A stretch of DNA of 64,000 nucleotides. Source: Alkalicoccus daliensis. Its GTDB lineage: Bacteria > Bacillota > Bacilli > Bacillales > Salisediminibacteriaceae. The first letter of the stretch is position 1, and every line of letters begins with the position of its first letter. Both the position numbers and the translations under genes were made by a program. Under the pieces are notes generated by a model that did not search any database, was not told the origin of the DNA, and saw only the letters and a list, made by a program, of their open reading frames with translations. Below, one piece after another: positions 46,581-55,539 of the stretch. Location: positions 124,001 through 188,000 of the forward strand of contig NZ_FNIL01000002.1 of NCBI RefSeq assembly GCF_900103955.1, in the 5' to 3' direction.

Positions 46581-46610
46581 AGCAGTCCAGTAGAAATTGG
46601 GCTGCTTTTT
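46581..46610 (+). terminator. Probable terminator of the prepilin transcript
   Basis: AGCAGTCC pairs with GGGCTGCT (one G-T pair) around a ten-base loop and ends in TTTT. It would separate the prepilin message from pilD and pilMNO. Confidence 0.65.
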
Positions 46611-46847
46611 ATTATTTGAATTTAGTTATAGTAACCTTAAATACAAATAAAGAAAGATGGATGATTTGTTGCAAGAAACTTTCGATCTTATAGAAGCAAA
46701 TCAATGTTGGTTTTTCTTTAATTCCAAAATCATTTTCTAGGAGATTTTTTAAGAAAGCTAATTTCTTAAACCGGCTTCTTCATAAAAACTATCTTCATAA
46801 TTTAGTGTACTGCTGCTTTGTAATCCTTCTTTATAGTATCTTTCAAG

Positions 46848-47014
46848 TTCTGATTACCAAAGTAAAATGATTGAAACGAAAGACGGCGACTCCAGCGGTG
46901 ATGAAGCGAAGTCTGAAAATCCATTCTGACAGCGCAGAGCGCTGGAGGAATTAGTTGAAGACAAGCACCGCGGAAAGCGTCCGTCTGAAGTGCAATCATT
47001 CACCTTAACCAAAC
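46848..47014 (+). repeat. Structured intergenic repeat, copy B
   Basis: A 167-base unit starting TTCTGATTACCAAAG and ending TTAACCAAAC. Outer arms AGACGG (46881) and CCGTCT (46981) can pair; the centre holds CAGCGC-AGA-GCGCTG. It differs from copy C at only five positions. The rest of the region 46320-47707 between prepilin and pilD, apart from the repeats and the terminator, is AT-rich and holds no gene. Confidence 0.9.
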
Positions 47015-47291
47015 GCACTATTTATACAATCCTAATCAACTTGAGTCAATTATTTTTTAAAGATAAAATTGCTCAAAGTATTAAAAAAACAAAAGGTCAT
47101 TCTGTATAATCACCTGTTATTGTCATAAGAAACTGATCTGGAAGGATTCAGCTAATTTCTATCAACGGCCTCCGGAATGAAATAAATATTCCACTTCTAT
47201 TTCTGTTATAAAAGTAGATTATTTTAAGTGAAGTTGCTTTTATTAATTTATACCCCGTTGTTTGTACTGATCATTCCTTTGAAACTCTACA

Positions 47292-47458
47292 TTCTGATTA
47301 CCAAAGTAAAATGATTGAAACGAAAGACGGCGACTCCTACGGTGATGAAGCGAAGTCTGAAAATCCATTCTGACAGCGCAGAGCGCAGGAAGAATTAGTT
47401 GAAGACAAGCACCGCGGAAAGCGTCCGTCTGAAGTGAAATCATTCACCTTAACCAAAC
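47292..47458 (+). repeat. Structured intergenic repeat, copy C
   Basis: A 167-base direct copy of B, 444 bases downstream, with five differences by my count. Two of them alter the central stem (GCGCTGGAGG becomes GCGCAGGAAG). Open frames on its minus strand occur in both copies and are by-products of the repeat. Confidence 0.9.
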
Positions 47459-47707
47459 TTACAATACAAGCAGTCCCAATCATCTTAAATCAATTAAATT
47501 CTTAATTACTAGGTTGAAAAACCCCTTCAGAAAAATTAATAACAGAAGTGCAGCATCCTCCCTAAAAAACCATTCCTTTCTACCTGCACAAAACCGCGTT
47601 TCTTCCTGTCAATTTTTAGAGAAAATGGTTTCTTCCCTCCGGCAAAAAGACTATAATAAAACATAAGTGTAAAAGAATACAGAATGTTCGGTTTGGAGCT
47701 GGCGGGG

Positions 47708-48484
47708 ATGGACATCTTTTGGTACATATATTTTTTTCTTGCCGGGCTGGTGCTCGGATCTTTTTATAACGTCGTCGGTCTGCGGCTGCCGCAGAAAGAA
47801 TCACTCGTTCATCCGCGCTCGCACTGCACCGCTTGCGGCCACACACTTTCACCCTGGGAACTGATCCCGGTAGTATCCTACATACTGCTGCGAGGGAAAT
47901 GCAGATCCTGCGGGGAACAAGTCTCCCTTATTTATCCGATGTTCGAACTTGCCTCTGGAGTTCTATTTGTGTGGAGCTTTCACGTGTTCGGGTTTTCTGC
48001 AGAAACAATCGTCGCAGTGTTATTTGCTTCACTATTGATAATAATCAGCGTAAGCGATCTTTCCTACCGCCTCATCCTGGATAAAGTGCTGCTCTTTTTT
48101 CTCCTGCCGCTGCTTCTGCTTCGCTTAACTGCCGCGCCGCTAGATCCTTGGTGGGATGCTTTTGCAGGCGGGGCAGGGGGCTTTTTATTACTGCTGCTGG
48201 TGGCAGTTGTTTCCAAGGGAGGCATGGGCGGAGGCGATATTAAGCTTTACGGGGTTATAGGTCTGGTGCTGGGCTTATCGAATATGTTCCTCTCTTTATT
48301 TCTGGCTGCAGCCATCGGTCTGCTTGCTGGAGTGATCGGTATGATCTGGAAAGGCTGGGGACGAAAAACGGAGGTGCCGTTCGGTCCGTTTATTGCCATA
48401 GGGGCCCTTGCTGCCTATTTTATTGGAGAAGACCTTATTCATTTTTATCTGGGCATACTTACAGGACTGATAAACTTATTTTAA
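47708..48484 (+). CDS. pilD: Prepilin peptidase/N-methyltransferase PilD (ComC-like)
   Basis: An integral membrane aspartyl protease that removes the leader of type IV prepilins and methylates the new N terminus. The N-terminal domain has the zinc cysteines CTACG and CRSCG (about residues 41-76); the catalytic aspartates are in ISVSDLSYRLILDK and GGMGGGDIKLYG. About seven to eight membrane helices are visible. The start is taken as ATG 47708 (MDIFWYIYFFLAGLVLGSFY), as in ComC; an in-frame ATG at 47684 would add eight residues. Neither start has a perfect ribosome site. It stands at the position of B. subtilis comC and is followed 19 bases later by pilM. Confidence 0.92.
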   Translation: MDIFWYIYFFLAGLVLGSFYNVVGLRLPQKESLVHPRSHCTACGHTLSPWELIPVVSYILLRGKCRSCGEQVSLIYPMFELASGVLFVWSFHVFGFSAETIVAVLFASLLIIISVSDLSYRLILDKVLLFFLLPLLLLRLTAAPLDPWWDAFAGGAGGFLLLLLVAVVSKGGMGGGDIKLYGVIGLVLGLSNMFLSLFLAAAIGLLAGVIGMIWKGWGRKTEVPFGPFIAIGALAAYFIGEDLIHFYLGILTGLINLF

Positions 48485-48503
48485 GAAAAGGAAGCGGATA
48501 TAC

Positions 48504-49487
48504 ATGGCAATTCAACTAGGAAATAAAACGCAGCATGCGCTTCTTCTTTCAGACCACGTAATTCGCTACGCGCGGGTAAAAGGCCGGAAGCTGGACGGCG
48601 TGGAGATAATAGAGGAGCGTTATCTGCCGCAGGGGGTTTTTGCGCAGGGAGAGGTAAAAGAGGTGGAAACTTTGCTTACGATTCTTTCTGAATGTGTGGA
48701 AAAATGGAAGCTGCGCAATCAAAAAGTGGTATTTTCCATCCCGGATTCACTCTCACTTGTACGCCGGCACGAAGTTCCTTTAAATATTGCGGAAGCAAGC
48801 ATTACCGGCCATTTATATATGGAGCTGGGAGAATCCCTTCATCTGCCGCTCGAGCAGCCGGTGTTTGACTGGCATGAAATCGGCCGTACGGCAGAATACC
48901 GGGATCTGCTTATTTTTGCGGCTCCGGAACCGGCTGTCACCACGCTCGCCCGTTTAATGCGCGAGGTGCGCTTAAAGCCGGTCGCAGCTGATATTTCTCC
49001 ATTAAGTCTGTATCGTCTTTACGATAAAATGTACAATACGGAAGAAAAAATACATACGATGTTTCTGCAGATGGCGCCTTCTTATATGCAGGTGAGTATT
49101 TTTGAAGAAGAGCTTCCGTTAGTGATCCGGACGATGAATTTTCAGCTGGATGCTTCTCAGTGGCAGGTGACTGAGGATGCATCGGAGCCGCTTGTCTGGC
49201 AGGGGGCCGAGGAAGATATCCGTTCCTCCTGGCAGGATACGCTGGAGGAGCTCAGCAAGCTGCTCAATTTTTATCAGTACAATTACCAGCAGGGGAAAGC
49301 AAGGGTGGATAAAATCGTCGTTACCGGGGATCATCCTTATGCAGGCCATTTCGTAAAAGATGTAAAACAGCGGCTTGAGCTGCCGGTAAGCACGTTTGCG
49401 GAAAGCGACTGGGTTACCAAAGATAACGAAGAGATACCTTCAAAATATTATGCAGTCATCGGGCTCGCGCTGAAAAAAGAGGTGTAA
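48504..49487 (+). CDS. pilM: Type IV pilus assembly protein PilM
   Basis: A 327-residue cytoplasmic actin-like ATP-binding protein that links the assembly motor to the membrane proteins PilN and PilO. It begins with an actin-like strand pattern (ALLLSDHVIRYARVKGRKLD), followed by VVFSIPDSLSLVRRHEVPLN, the region LIFAAPEPAVTTLARLMREV and the C-terminal phosphate-2-like VDKIVVTGDHPYAGHF. The family is recognised more by position and pattern than by strong motifs. It starts at ATG 48504 after GAAAAGGAAG, 19 bases beyond pilD, and ends two bases before pilN. Confidence 0.85.
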   Translation: MAIQLGNKTQHALLLSDHVIRYARVKGRKLDGVEIIEERYLPQGVFAQGEVKEVETLLTILSECVEKWKLRNQKVVFSIPDSLSLVRRHEVPLNIAEASITGHLYMELGESLHLPLEQPVFDWHEIGRTAEYRDLLIFAAPEPAVTTLARLMREVRLKPVAADISPLSLYRLYDKMYNTEEKIHTMFLQMAPSYMQVSIFEEELPLVIRTMNFQLDASQWQVTEDASEPLVWQGAEEDIRSSWQDTLEELSKLLNFYQYNYQQGKARVDKIVVTGDHPYAGHFVKDVKQRLELPVSTFAESDWVTKDNEEIPSKYYAVIGLALKKEV

Positions 49488-49489
49488 GG

Positions 49490-50401
49490 ATGCCGATAGA
49501 AATAAATTTACTTCCTGGAAAAAAACGAAGAACGAGAACGCTTCCGATGCTGCTTTTACTCATTGGTGTCCTTGGTTTAATCGGGCTTCTTGCCATTATC
49601 TCCATTGGTTCTTCCATGGAAAACGAACGGCGAATGGCGGAAGAGGAACTGGCGGAAGCCCGGATTGCATCCGCTGAGCTTGAAAATGAGCTGGAGGAGC
49701 TGCAGGAAAGCGATATTCTGCTCCTGAATACCGTAATCGGGGAGCTGGAGGAGAAGGTAGTCCCGGCATCTTCTGTACTAATGGATATTGTTTCAAGGAT
49801 GCCGGCGGACAGCGGGCTGACGATGTTTGAGTATGAATATCCTGATCACATCACGCTCGAAATACTTTTAATGAGCATGCCGGATCTTGCTCGATTTCAG
49901 CATGAACTCGAGGACTCTCCGTTAATTCAGCAGGCAGAAATTGATATCGTGATGGGAGAAGCAATTCTCGAAGAGCTGGATGAAAATATCTTCTGGTATG
50001 AAGAATATCTTCCGCAGTATTTTGCTACGATCGTGTTGGTGCTGCATCCTGACGCCATCCGTGCATACGAACAGGAAGAAACAGAATTATCTATTCCAAG
50101 AGAGCTGGAGGAGCAGGAAGGTTCATTTGATTTCCCGGAGGAAAATGAGGAAACAGAAGAGCTGGAAGAACCGGCCGGATCACCATTTGATAATGAGAAT
50201 GCTGAAAACAATGAAGAAGAAAGTTTCCAGCAGGCACCTGGGGATAATGTGGAAGAAGACACGCCGGTAAACCGAGAAGACGATGCAAATGATCAAGAGG
50301 GCTTTTCAGATAATAATGACTGGGCAGAGGAAGAGATAGAAGAGGAAGACTTCGACTTCAATTGGGAAGATAATGAAGAAAATGAGGTGGAGCTGCCGTG
50401 A
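49490..50401 (+). CDS. pilN: Type IV pilus assembly protein PilN
   Basis: A bitopic membrane protein whose N-terminal motif EINLLPGKKR binds PilM. One helix follows (MLLLLIGVLGLIGLLAIISI), then a coiled-coil region (AEEELAEARIASAELENELE) and a ferredoxin-like region to about residue 195. Beyond that comes a 105-residue tail of almost only Glu, Asp, Asn, Pro and Gly, absent from typical PilN (about 180-200 aa), which makes the total 303 residues. It starts two bases after pilM at ATG 49490 and overlaps pilO by four bases (GTGA). The tail would be outside the membrane, between membrane and wall. Confidence 0.85.
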   Translation: MPIEINLLPGKKRRTRTLPMLLLLIGVLGLIGLLAIISIGSSMENERRMAEEELAEARIASAELENELEELQESDILLLNTVIGELEEKVVPASSVLMDIVSRMPADSGLTMFEYEYPDHITLEILLMSMPDLARFQHELEDSPLIQQAEIDIVMGEAILEELDENIFWYEEYLPQYFATIVLVLHPDAIRAYEQEETELSIPRELEEQEGSFDFPEENEETEELEEPAGSPFDNENAENNEEESFQQAPGDNVEEDTPVNREDDANDQEGFSDNNDWAEEEIEEEDFDFNWEDNEENEVELP

Positions 50402-51285
50402 CAGAAAAACAGAAGCAAATATCTATTATCGGAGGCACTTCTTTTCTGATCATTCTTGCGCTGGTCCTCTTATTTTTCACCATGGTAAATCCACATATAC
50501 AGGCAGCGAATCAGGCGGGGCAGCAGCTGGAGGAAGAGGAAGAGCATCAGGTGCGCCTGGAACAGCAGCTTCAGGAAAAAGCAGCGGAAAATGCGGAGCA
50601 GCCGGAAAGCACAACAGATCAGCAGCGCCGGCTTCCCGTCGTAAGGCTGACAGATCAGTTTATCCTTGATTTAAGCATGGCGGAGGAGCTTGCAGACATT
50701 CGGATTATGGATCTGCAGATGAGTTATGATCATCCGGTATATCAATACGAAACTGTAGAAGTAACGCCTTCAGAGGATATTCCGGACAGTGGGACAACCG
50801 TTAATGAAGTGCGTGAAGAAGACGAGGACGAACCGAATGATCCGGACGAAATGAATGAAGAAGATATGAACGAGCAGGATGTCTCGGAAACGGACGAAGA
50901 GATAGAGCTCGAGGAAACAGAAGCTGCGAGTGATCTCGAGGAACGACAGGCAGAAAGTGACGAAGAACGGACACGGGGTGCGCTGCAGCAGGAGCAGATG
51001 GAAGGTTTGAGCAAACAGACCGCAACGATTGAATTGAAAGTAAACAATTTCAGTTCTCTCGGACGCTTTTTAATAGAACTGGATTCTCTGCAGCGGTTTG
51101 TGAATATTGAGTCGATTCTTTTTCTCGGAGAAGAGGAAGACCGTATTTTTGACGGCCAGACAGATATTTTTTATGAAGTCCAGGTATCTTCTTTCTATTA
51201 TCCGGAACTGGAGCATCTGGAATTCGAAGCTCCGGTCGTGGACTACCCGGATGACGGGGAAAACACTTCACCATTTCTTAATTAA
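50398..51285 (+). CDS. pilO: Type IV pilus assembly protein PilO
   Basis: A 295-residue bitopic membrane protein: a short cytoplasmic start (TEKQKQISI), one helix (FLIILALVLLFFTMVNPHIQ), a coiled coil, then a PilO-type ferredoxin-like C-terminal domain (TIELKVNNFSSLGRFLIELD; FYEVQVSSFYYPEL). An acidic insertion of about 75 residues (about 125-200, rich in Glu and Asp) splits the outer region. The start is GTG 50398 overlapping the pilN stop (GTGA). It closes the pilus cluster; a terminator-like hairpin follows. No secretin or PilP gene is present, as expected for a one-membrane cell. Confidence 0.82.
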   Translation: MTEKQKQISIIGGTSFLIILALVLLFFTMVNPHIQAANQAGQQLEEEEEHQVRLEQQLQEKAAENAEQPESTTDQQRRLPVVRLTDQFILDLSMAEELADIRIMDLQMSYDHPVYQYETVEVTPSEDIPDSGTTVNEVREEDEDEPNDPDEMNEEDMNEQDVSETDEEIELEETEAASDLEERQAESDEERTRGALQQEQMEGLSKQTATIELKVNNFSSLGRFLIELDSLQRFVNIESILFLGEEEDRIFDGQTDIFYEVQVSSFYYPELEHLEFEAPVVDYPDDGENTSPFLN

Positions 51286-51314
51286 GCGAACAGGCTTTCG
51301 CATCAGGCAATTTT

Positions 51315-51346
51315 GTGGTATGTTAATTCATACCACTTCTTTTTTA
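51315..51346 (+). terminator. Terminator after pilO
   Basis: GTGGTATG pairs perfectly with CATACCAC around a six-base loop, followed by TTCTTTTTTATTT. Confidence 0.75.
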
Positions 51347-51399
51347 TTTACAGAGCAGAAACAAAGCGCTCTCAATATTTCTAAAAAGGAACTGTCAGC

Positions 51400-51966
51400 A
51401 TGAAAACAGTCGTACTGGCTTCGCAGTCACCGAGAAGGAAAGAGCTGCTTACACAGGCGGGGATAGAATTTACTGTTCAGCCGAGTGTAAAAGAAGAAAT
51501 TTATGATCCGGCAGAGACCCCGGATAACATCGTTGCCTCATTGGCGCTGCAGAAAGCAGAAGAGGTGTTTGCACAGCATCCCGAAGCGGTCGTGATCGGT
51601 TCCGATACGATGGTGGCCATAGATGGGAAAATGCTTGGAAAACCAAAAGATGAGGAAGAGGCAGCGAGGATGCTGAAGCAATTATCCGGACGTACGCATC
51701 AAGTGCATACCGGGGCTGCGATTCTGTCCAAAGAAGACCGTACTGTGTTTACTGAAACAGTGCAGGTGACGTTTTATCCATTAACGGAAAGTGAAATTAA
51801 CACATACATACAATCAAAGGAGCCGGCAGATAAAGCCGGTGCCTACGGGATACAAGGTCTCGGCGCTGTATTGGTGGAACGGATCGAGGGAGATTATTTT
51901 TCGATCGTCGGCCTGCCGGTGGCGAAAGTTGTTCGTGCGCTAAAAAAGCACGGAATTCAGCTTTAG
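51400..51966 (+). CDS. maf: Maf-family nucleotide pyrophosphatase
   Basis: Maf proteins hydrolyse dTTP, UTP or modified nucleotides and influence septum formation. The 188-residue protein has the N-terminal LASQSPRRKELL, the catalytic GSDTMVAIDGKMLGKP, the arginine-containing loop SGRTHQVHTGAAI, and DKAGAYGIQGLGAVLVERIE. These features fit the MafA/YhdE type. ATG 51400 follows AAAGGAACTG. radC follows after 24 bases. The maf-radC-mreBCD order is the same as in B. subtilis; there, spoIIB precedes maf, but here the pilus genes do. Confidence 0.95.
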   Translation: MKTVVLASQSPRRKELLTQAGIEFTVQPSVKEEIYDPAETPDNIVASLALQKAEEVFAQHPEAVVIGSDTMVAIDGKMLGKPKDEEEAARMLKQLSGRTHQVHTGAAILSKEDRTVFTETVQVTFYPLTESEINTYIQSKEPADKAGAYGIQGLGAVLVERIEGDYFSIVGLPVAKVVRALKKHGIQL

Positions 51967-51990
51967 CTGAAGTTCGAAAGGGGACCTTGT

Positions 51991-52677
51991 ATGTCAAAAG
52001 CGATGATGATCCGGGATGTGCCGAAAAGTGAACGGCCAAGGGAGCGGCTGATCCGTGACGGGGCGGAAGCGTTATCCAACCAGGAGCTGGTAGCGCTGCT
52101 CCTCGGCTCCGGAACGAGACAGGAGTCTGTACTTGACCTTGCTGGCAGAGTCGTGCAGCATTTTGACGGGCTGAAGCTGCTGAAAGAAGCAACGGTGGCA
52201 GAATTCATGTCAATCCGCGGTATTGGAGAAGCAAAAGCAGTGCAGCTGCGCGCAGCCATTGAAATCGGAAAGCGCATCAAGCAGTTTCCCGTAGAGGAAA
52301 CGCACGTGGTCAGATCTCCCCAGGATGTTGCGGATTATATGATGGAGGAAATGCGACATTTAAAGCAGGAACACTTCGTTGCCTTGTATTTAAATACGAA
52401 AAATGCCGTTTTACACAAAAAAACACTTTTTATCGGCAGTCTGAACGCAAGTCTCGTTCATCCGAGAGAGGTATTCAAGGAAGCACTGCGCTATTCCAGC
52501 GCTTCCATTGTCTGTCTGCATAATCATCCTTCCGGCAACCCGGAGCCGAGCCAGGAGGACATTGATGTCACGAAACGGCTCGTCTCTACCGGAAAAATGC
52601 TTGGTGTGGAGCTGTTGGACCACGTGATTATCGGCGACCGGAAATTTTATTCGATGAAAGAAAAAGGCTATATTTAA
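51991..52677 (+). CDS. radC: RadC/JAB-domain protein
   Basis: A 228-residue protein with an N-terminal helix-hairpin-helix region (SNQELVALLLGSGTRQ; MSIRGIGEAKAVQLRAAIEI) and a C-terminal JAB1/MPN metalloprotease-like domain with the zinc motif HNHPSGNPEPSQED. The old link of RadC to DNA repair is not supported by direct evidence, so the function is open. ATG 51991 follows GAAAGGGGACC. A strong terminator follows the stop, which separates it from mreB. Confidence 0.95.
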   Translation: MSKAMMIRDVPKSERPRERLIRDGAEALSNQELVALLLGSGTRQESVLDLAGRVVQHFDGLKLLKEATVAEFMSIRGIGEAKAVQLRAAIEIGKRIKQFPVEETHVVRSPQDVADYMMEEMRHLKQEHFVALYLNTKNAVLHKKTLFIGSLNASLVHPREVFKEALRYSSASIVCLHNHPSGNPEPSQEDIDVTKRLVSTGKMLGVELLDHVIIGDRKFYSMKEKGYI

Positions 52678-52689
52678 AAGGAACTTCTG

Positions 52690-52718
52690 CCGCCGGGTCA
52701 CTGCACCCGGCGGTTTTT
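52690..52718 (+). terminator. Terminator of maf-radC
   Basis: CCGCCGGGT pairs perfectly with ACCCGGCGG around a six-base loop, followed by TTTTT. The remaining gap up to mreB (to 53012) is about 300 bases and holds a TATAAT at 52934 that may belong to the mreB promoter, with no clear -35. Confidence 0.9.
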
Positions 52719-53012
52719 CTGCAGCAAAAAAATGGGAAGCGGAAGCTTATTTTCTTTAAAGAATACTCTCACTCTATGCTTATCTATTCACTTCGGTTTT
52801 CTCGTCTTTCCCAAGGTTTTCATAAATAGAAGCATCTTTGGCTATATGTACATAAAAACAGGGGTGTGTTAGGATAAAGTGAGGATTTTTGAACAGAGAG
52901 CGGAAAATGCTACTCTTTGGAAGTTACTTTGAGTATAATAAAACGTATCGGTCAAAAATACGATAATAATTAATATAAAAAATGAACTTGAGGTCGAAGG
53001 GAGATTACATAG

Positions 53013-54053
53013 ATGTTTTCAGGATTTTCAAAAGATTTAGGAATTGATTTAGGAACAGCAAACACGCTTGTATATGTGAAAGGAAAGGGAGTTATTCTGC
53101 GGGAGCCGTCCGTTGTGGCGATCCGGTCGGATACAGGCTCTATTGAAGCTGTCGGAAGCGACGCGCGGAATATGATCGGCCGAACGCCGGGAAATATTGT
53201 GGCGATTCGTCCAATGAAAGACGGCGTGATTGCAGATTTTGATACAACTGCAACGATGATGAAGCATTTCATTCAGCAGGCGCTGAAGCAGCGGTCATTT
53301 ATGATGAAAAAACCGAACGTAATGGTTTGTGTTCCGTCCGGCATTACTGCCGTGGAAAAAAGAGCGGTGGAAGATGCAACGAAGCAGGCTGGAGCAAGAG
53401 AAGCGTATACGATTGAAGAGCCTTTTGCGGCGGCAATCGGCGCAAATCTTCCTGTCTGGGAGCCGACAGGCAGCATGATCGTGGATATCGGCGGAGGTAC
53501 TACAGAAGTAGCAATTATTTCTCTCGGCGGGATTGTGACAAGCCAGTCAGTACGGGTTGCCGGTGATGAAATGGATGAGTCCATTATTCAGTACGTGAAG
53601 AAGAATTACAGCCTGATGATCGGGGAAAGAACAGCTGAAGCGATTAAATTTGAAGTCGGTGCAGCTGGAGAAGTCAGCAGTGACGAATCCATGGAAATCC
53701 GCGGACGGGACCTTGTAACCGGACTTCCGAAAACAATTACCATCACAGGAAAAGAAATTTCCGGCGCACTGGTAGATACGGTTACTTCTATTATTGAAGC
53801 GGTGAAAAACACGCTGGAGCAGTCACCACCGGAGCTTGCAGCAGATATTATGGACCGCGGAATTGTCCTTACAGGGGGCGGCGCGCTTCTGCGTAACCTG
53901 GATAAAGTATTAAGTGATGAAACAAATATGCCAGTTCTTGTATCTGATGATCCGCTTGACAGTGTGGCAGTCGGTACAGGGAAAGCACTGGAAAATCTGC
54001 ATTTATTTCGTTCCAAAGCAGGAATTACTGCCCGCTCGAATCGAAAAGGGTAA
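53013..54053 (+). CDS. mreB: Rod-shape-determining protein MreB
   Basis: An actin homologue that forms membrane-bound filaments and directs the elongation machinery for the side wall. Phosphate-1 motif [19 protein letters not shown], connect-1 [14 protein letters not shown], phosphate-2 [20 protein letters not shown] and adenosine motif [17 protein letters not shown] are all present. Length is 346 residues. The N terminus [10 protein letters not shown] contains the hydrophobic membrane-contact segment. ATG 53013 follows GAAGGGAGA. mreC follows after 13 bases. Confidence 0.97.
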   Translation: MFSGFSKDLGIDLGTANTLVYVKGKGVILREPSVVAIRSDTGSIEAVGSDARNMIGRTPGNIVAIRPMKDGVIADFDTTATMMKHFIQQALKQRSFMMKKPNVMVCVPSGITAVEKRAVEDATKQAGAREAYTIEEPFAAAIGANLPVWEPTGSMIVDIGGGTTEVAIISLGGIVTSQSVRVAGDEMDESIIQYVKKNYSLMIGERTAEAIKFEVGAAGEVSSDESMEIRGRDLVTGLPKTITITGKEISGALVDTVTSIIEAVKNTLEQSPPELAADIMDRGIVLTGGGALLRNLDKVLSDETNMPVLVSDDPLDSVAVGTGKALENLHLFRSKAGITARSNRKG

Positions 54054-54066
54054 GTGGGTGTTGTAA

Positions 54067-54999
54067 ATGTCCCCATTTTTCTCTAATCGGCGGCTGATTG
54101 TGCTGCTCGTGTGCCTGATATTTCTTGTAGGGCTGATTGGATATTCTTTAAGTGATCAGCGGAATTTATCCTGGCCGGAGCAGTTCGTGCAGGATTCTGT
54201 CGGCACTGTGCAGTCTATATTTTCACGACCTGCCTATTTACTGTCTAACTCAATTGATGCGGTGAATGATCTGCGAAATGTGTACCAGGAAAACCAGGTG
54301 TTGAAATCACATCTGGATGAATATGCTTCTCTACAGGTGGAATTAGGGGAGCTCCAGCGGCGGAACCAGGAGCTTGAAGATATGACGGATATGGAAGAGG
54401 ATCTGCTGGATTACTCTGTCCGCAACGCCATGGTAATTCACCGCTCTCCGGACCGCTGGAATGAATTGATCGGAATTAATCAGGGAGCCCAGCACGGCAT
54501 TGAGGAAGATATGGCTGTGATGACTTCCGAAGGGCTGATCGGTAAAATTCGTGAAGTATCCCAGTTTTCCTCCTCCGTGCAGCTGTTAAGTGATCAGGAT
54601 GCAGGAAACCGTATTTCAGCTATGGTGGATGCTGATGAAACCGTATATGGTTTTATGGAAGGTATTGATGACGAAAGCGGCCATCTCCGCTTTACAAAAG
54701 TGGATATTGATATTGAAATTGAAGAAGGACAGATCGTTTCTACTTCAGGTCTCGGCGGGGTTTTTCCGGATGGTCTTGTGATAGGCGAGATTGTAAATGT
54801 AGAAACGGATGAATTCGGTCTCAGCCAGACAGCTTTAGTAGAGCCTTCTGCAAACTTTTATCACCTCGATTACGTCATGATTATTGAACGCAGTGCTTCT
54901 GCCATGGAAGATTTTGACGCTGTGGAAGAAAATGAGGAAGATGCAGCGCTGGAAGAATTACTGGAAAATGAACAGGATTCAGAAGAGGAGGGTGAATGA
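54067..54999 (+). CDS. mreC: Rod-shape-determining protein MreC
   Basis: A bitopic membrane protein that bridges the MreB filament and the wall synthases outside. One helix lies at about 11-28 (LIVLLVCLIFLVGLIGYSL), then a coiled coil (YQENQVLKSHLDEYASLQVE, LGELQRRNQELEDM) and the double beta-barrel domain (AMVIHRSPDRWNELIGINQG; VSTSGLGGVFPDGLVIGEIV). The last 30 residues are an extra acidic tail (ENEEDAALEELLENEQDSEE). Length is 310. It begins at ATG 54067 and overlaps mreD by four bases. Confidence 0.95.
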   Translation: MSPFFSNRRLIVLLVCLIFLVGLIGYSLSDQRNLSWPEQFVQDSVGTVQSIFSRPAYLLSNSIDAVNDLRNVYQENQVLKSHLDEYASLQVELGELQRRNQELEDMTDMEEDLLDYSVRNAMVIHRSPDRWNELIGINQGAQHGIEEDMAVMTSEGLIGKIREVSQFSSSVQLLSDQDAGNRISAMVDADETVYGFMEGIDDESGHLRFTKVDIDIEIEEGQIVSTSGLGGVFPDGLVIGEIVNVETDEFGLSQTALVEPSANFYHLDYVMIIERSASAMEDFDAVEENEEDAALEELLENEQDSEEEGE

Positions 55000-55511
55000 T
55001 GCGGTTTGCTCTCCCCGCTGTCATGTTCCTTCTTTTCATATTGGAAGGTACGGCGTTTCAAATATTTGCCCCGGATTACCGGGGATCAGAGCTGCAGTTT
55101 ATTCCCAGATTTATGTTCCTGCTTATTTTAATGACAGGTATCTTCCGTGGGAGAAGTCATGGACTTTTTTACGCCGTTATTTTTGGAATTCTTTATGATA
55201 TCGTATATTCCCCGGTTCTCGGGGTGTACACTTTTGGAATTGGTTTACTTACTTATTTATTTTCCATGTCGACCTCTTATATTAAAAGAAGACTCGGTCT
55301 CGTTCTTCTGCTGGTGCTGATGGCCGTGATCGGATTTGAATATTACGTGTACGGCATGATGTCTCTGCTTGGTATCACTTCATTGGCGCACGAAGCTATT
55401 TTCACAACCCGGTTACTCCCTTCATTTATAATGAATGGGCTGGTCGCAGCTCTTATGGTGTACCCGGTTCGCTCGTGGTTTTATTCAGTAGATGGATTGG
55501 ATGACAGATAA
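54996..55511 (+). CDS. mreD: Rod-shape-determining protein MreD
   Basis: A 171-residue integral membrane protein of the elongasome with about five hydrophobic segments (for example LPAVMFLLFILEGTAFQIFA and LGLVLLLVLMAVIGFEYYVY). Sequence motifs in this family are weak; the call rests on topology, the typical FRGRSHGLFYAVIFGILYDI segment and its place between mreC and minC. The start is the first of two ATGs at 54996, overlapping the mreC stop (ATGA). Confidence 0.92.
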   Translation: MMRFALPAVMFLLFILEGTAFQIFAPDYRGSELQFIPRFMFLLILMTGIFRGRSHGLFYAVIFGILYDIVYSPVLGVYTFGIGLLTYLFSMSTSYIKRRLGLVLLLVLMAVIGFEYYVYGMMSLLGITSLAHEAIFTTRLLPSFIMNGLVAALMVYPVRSWFYSVDGLDDR

Positions 55512-55539
55512 CTATGCTCGCGATCGGAGGTAGAGGCCT

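Noticed and set aside
46802-47443. Two similar 65-codon minus-strand frames inside repeat copies B and C
   Set aside because: They are similar only because the repeat is duplicated; neither has a ribosome binding site and copy A does not preserve the frame.
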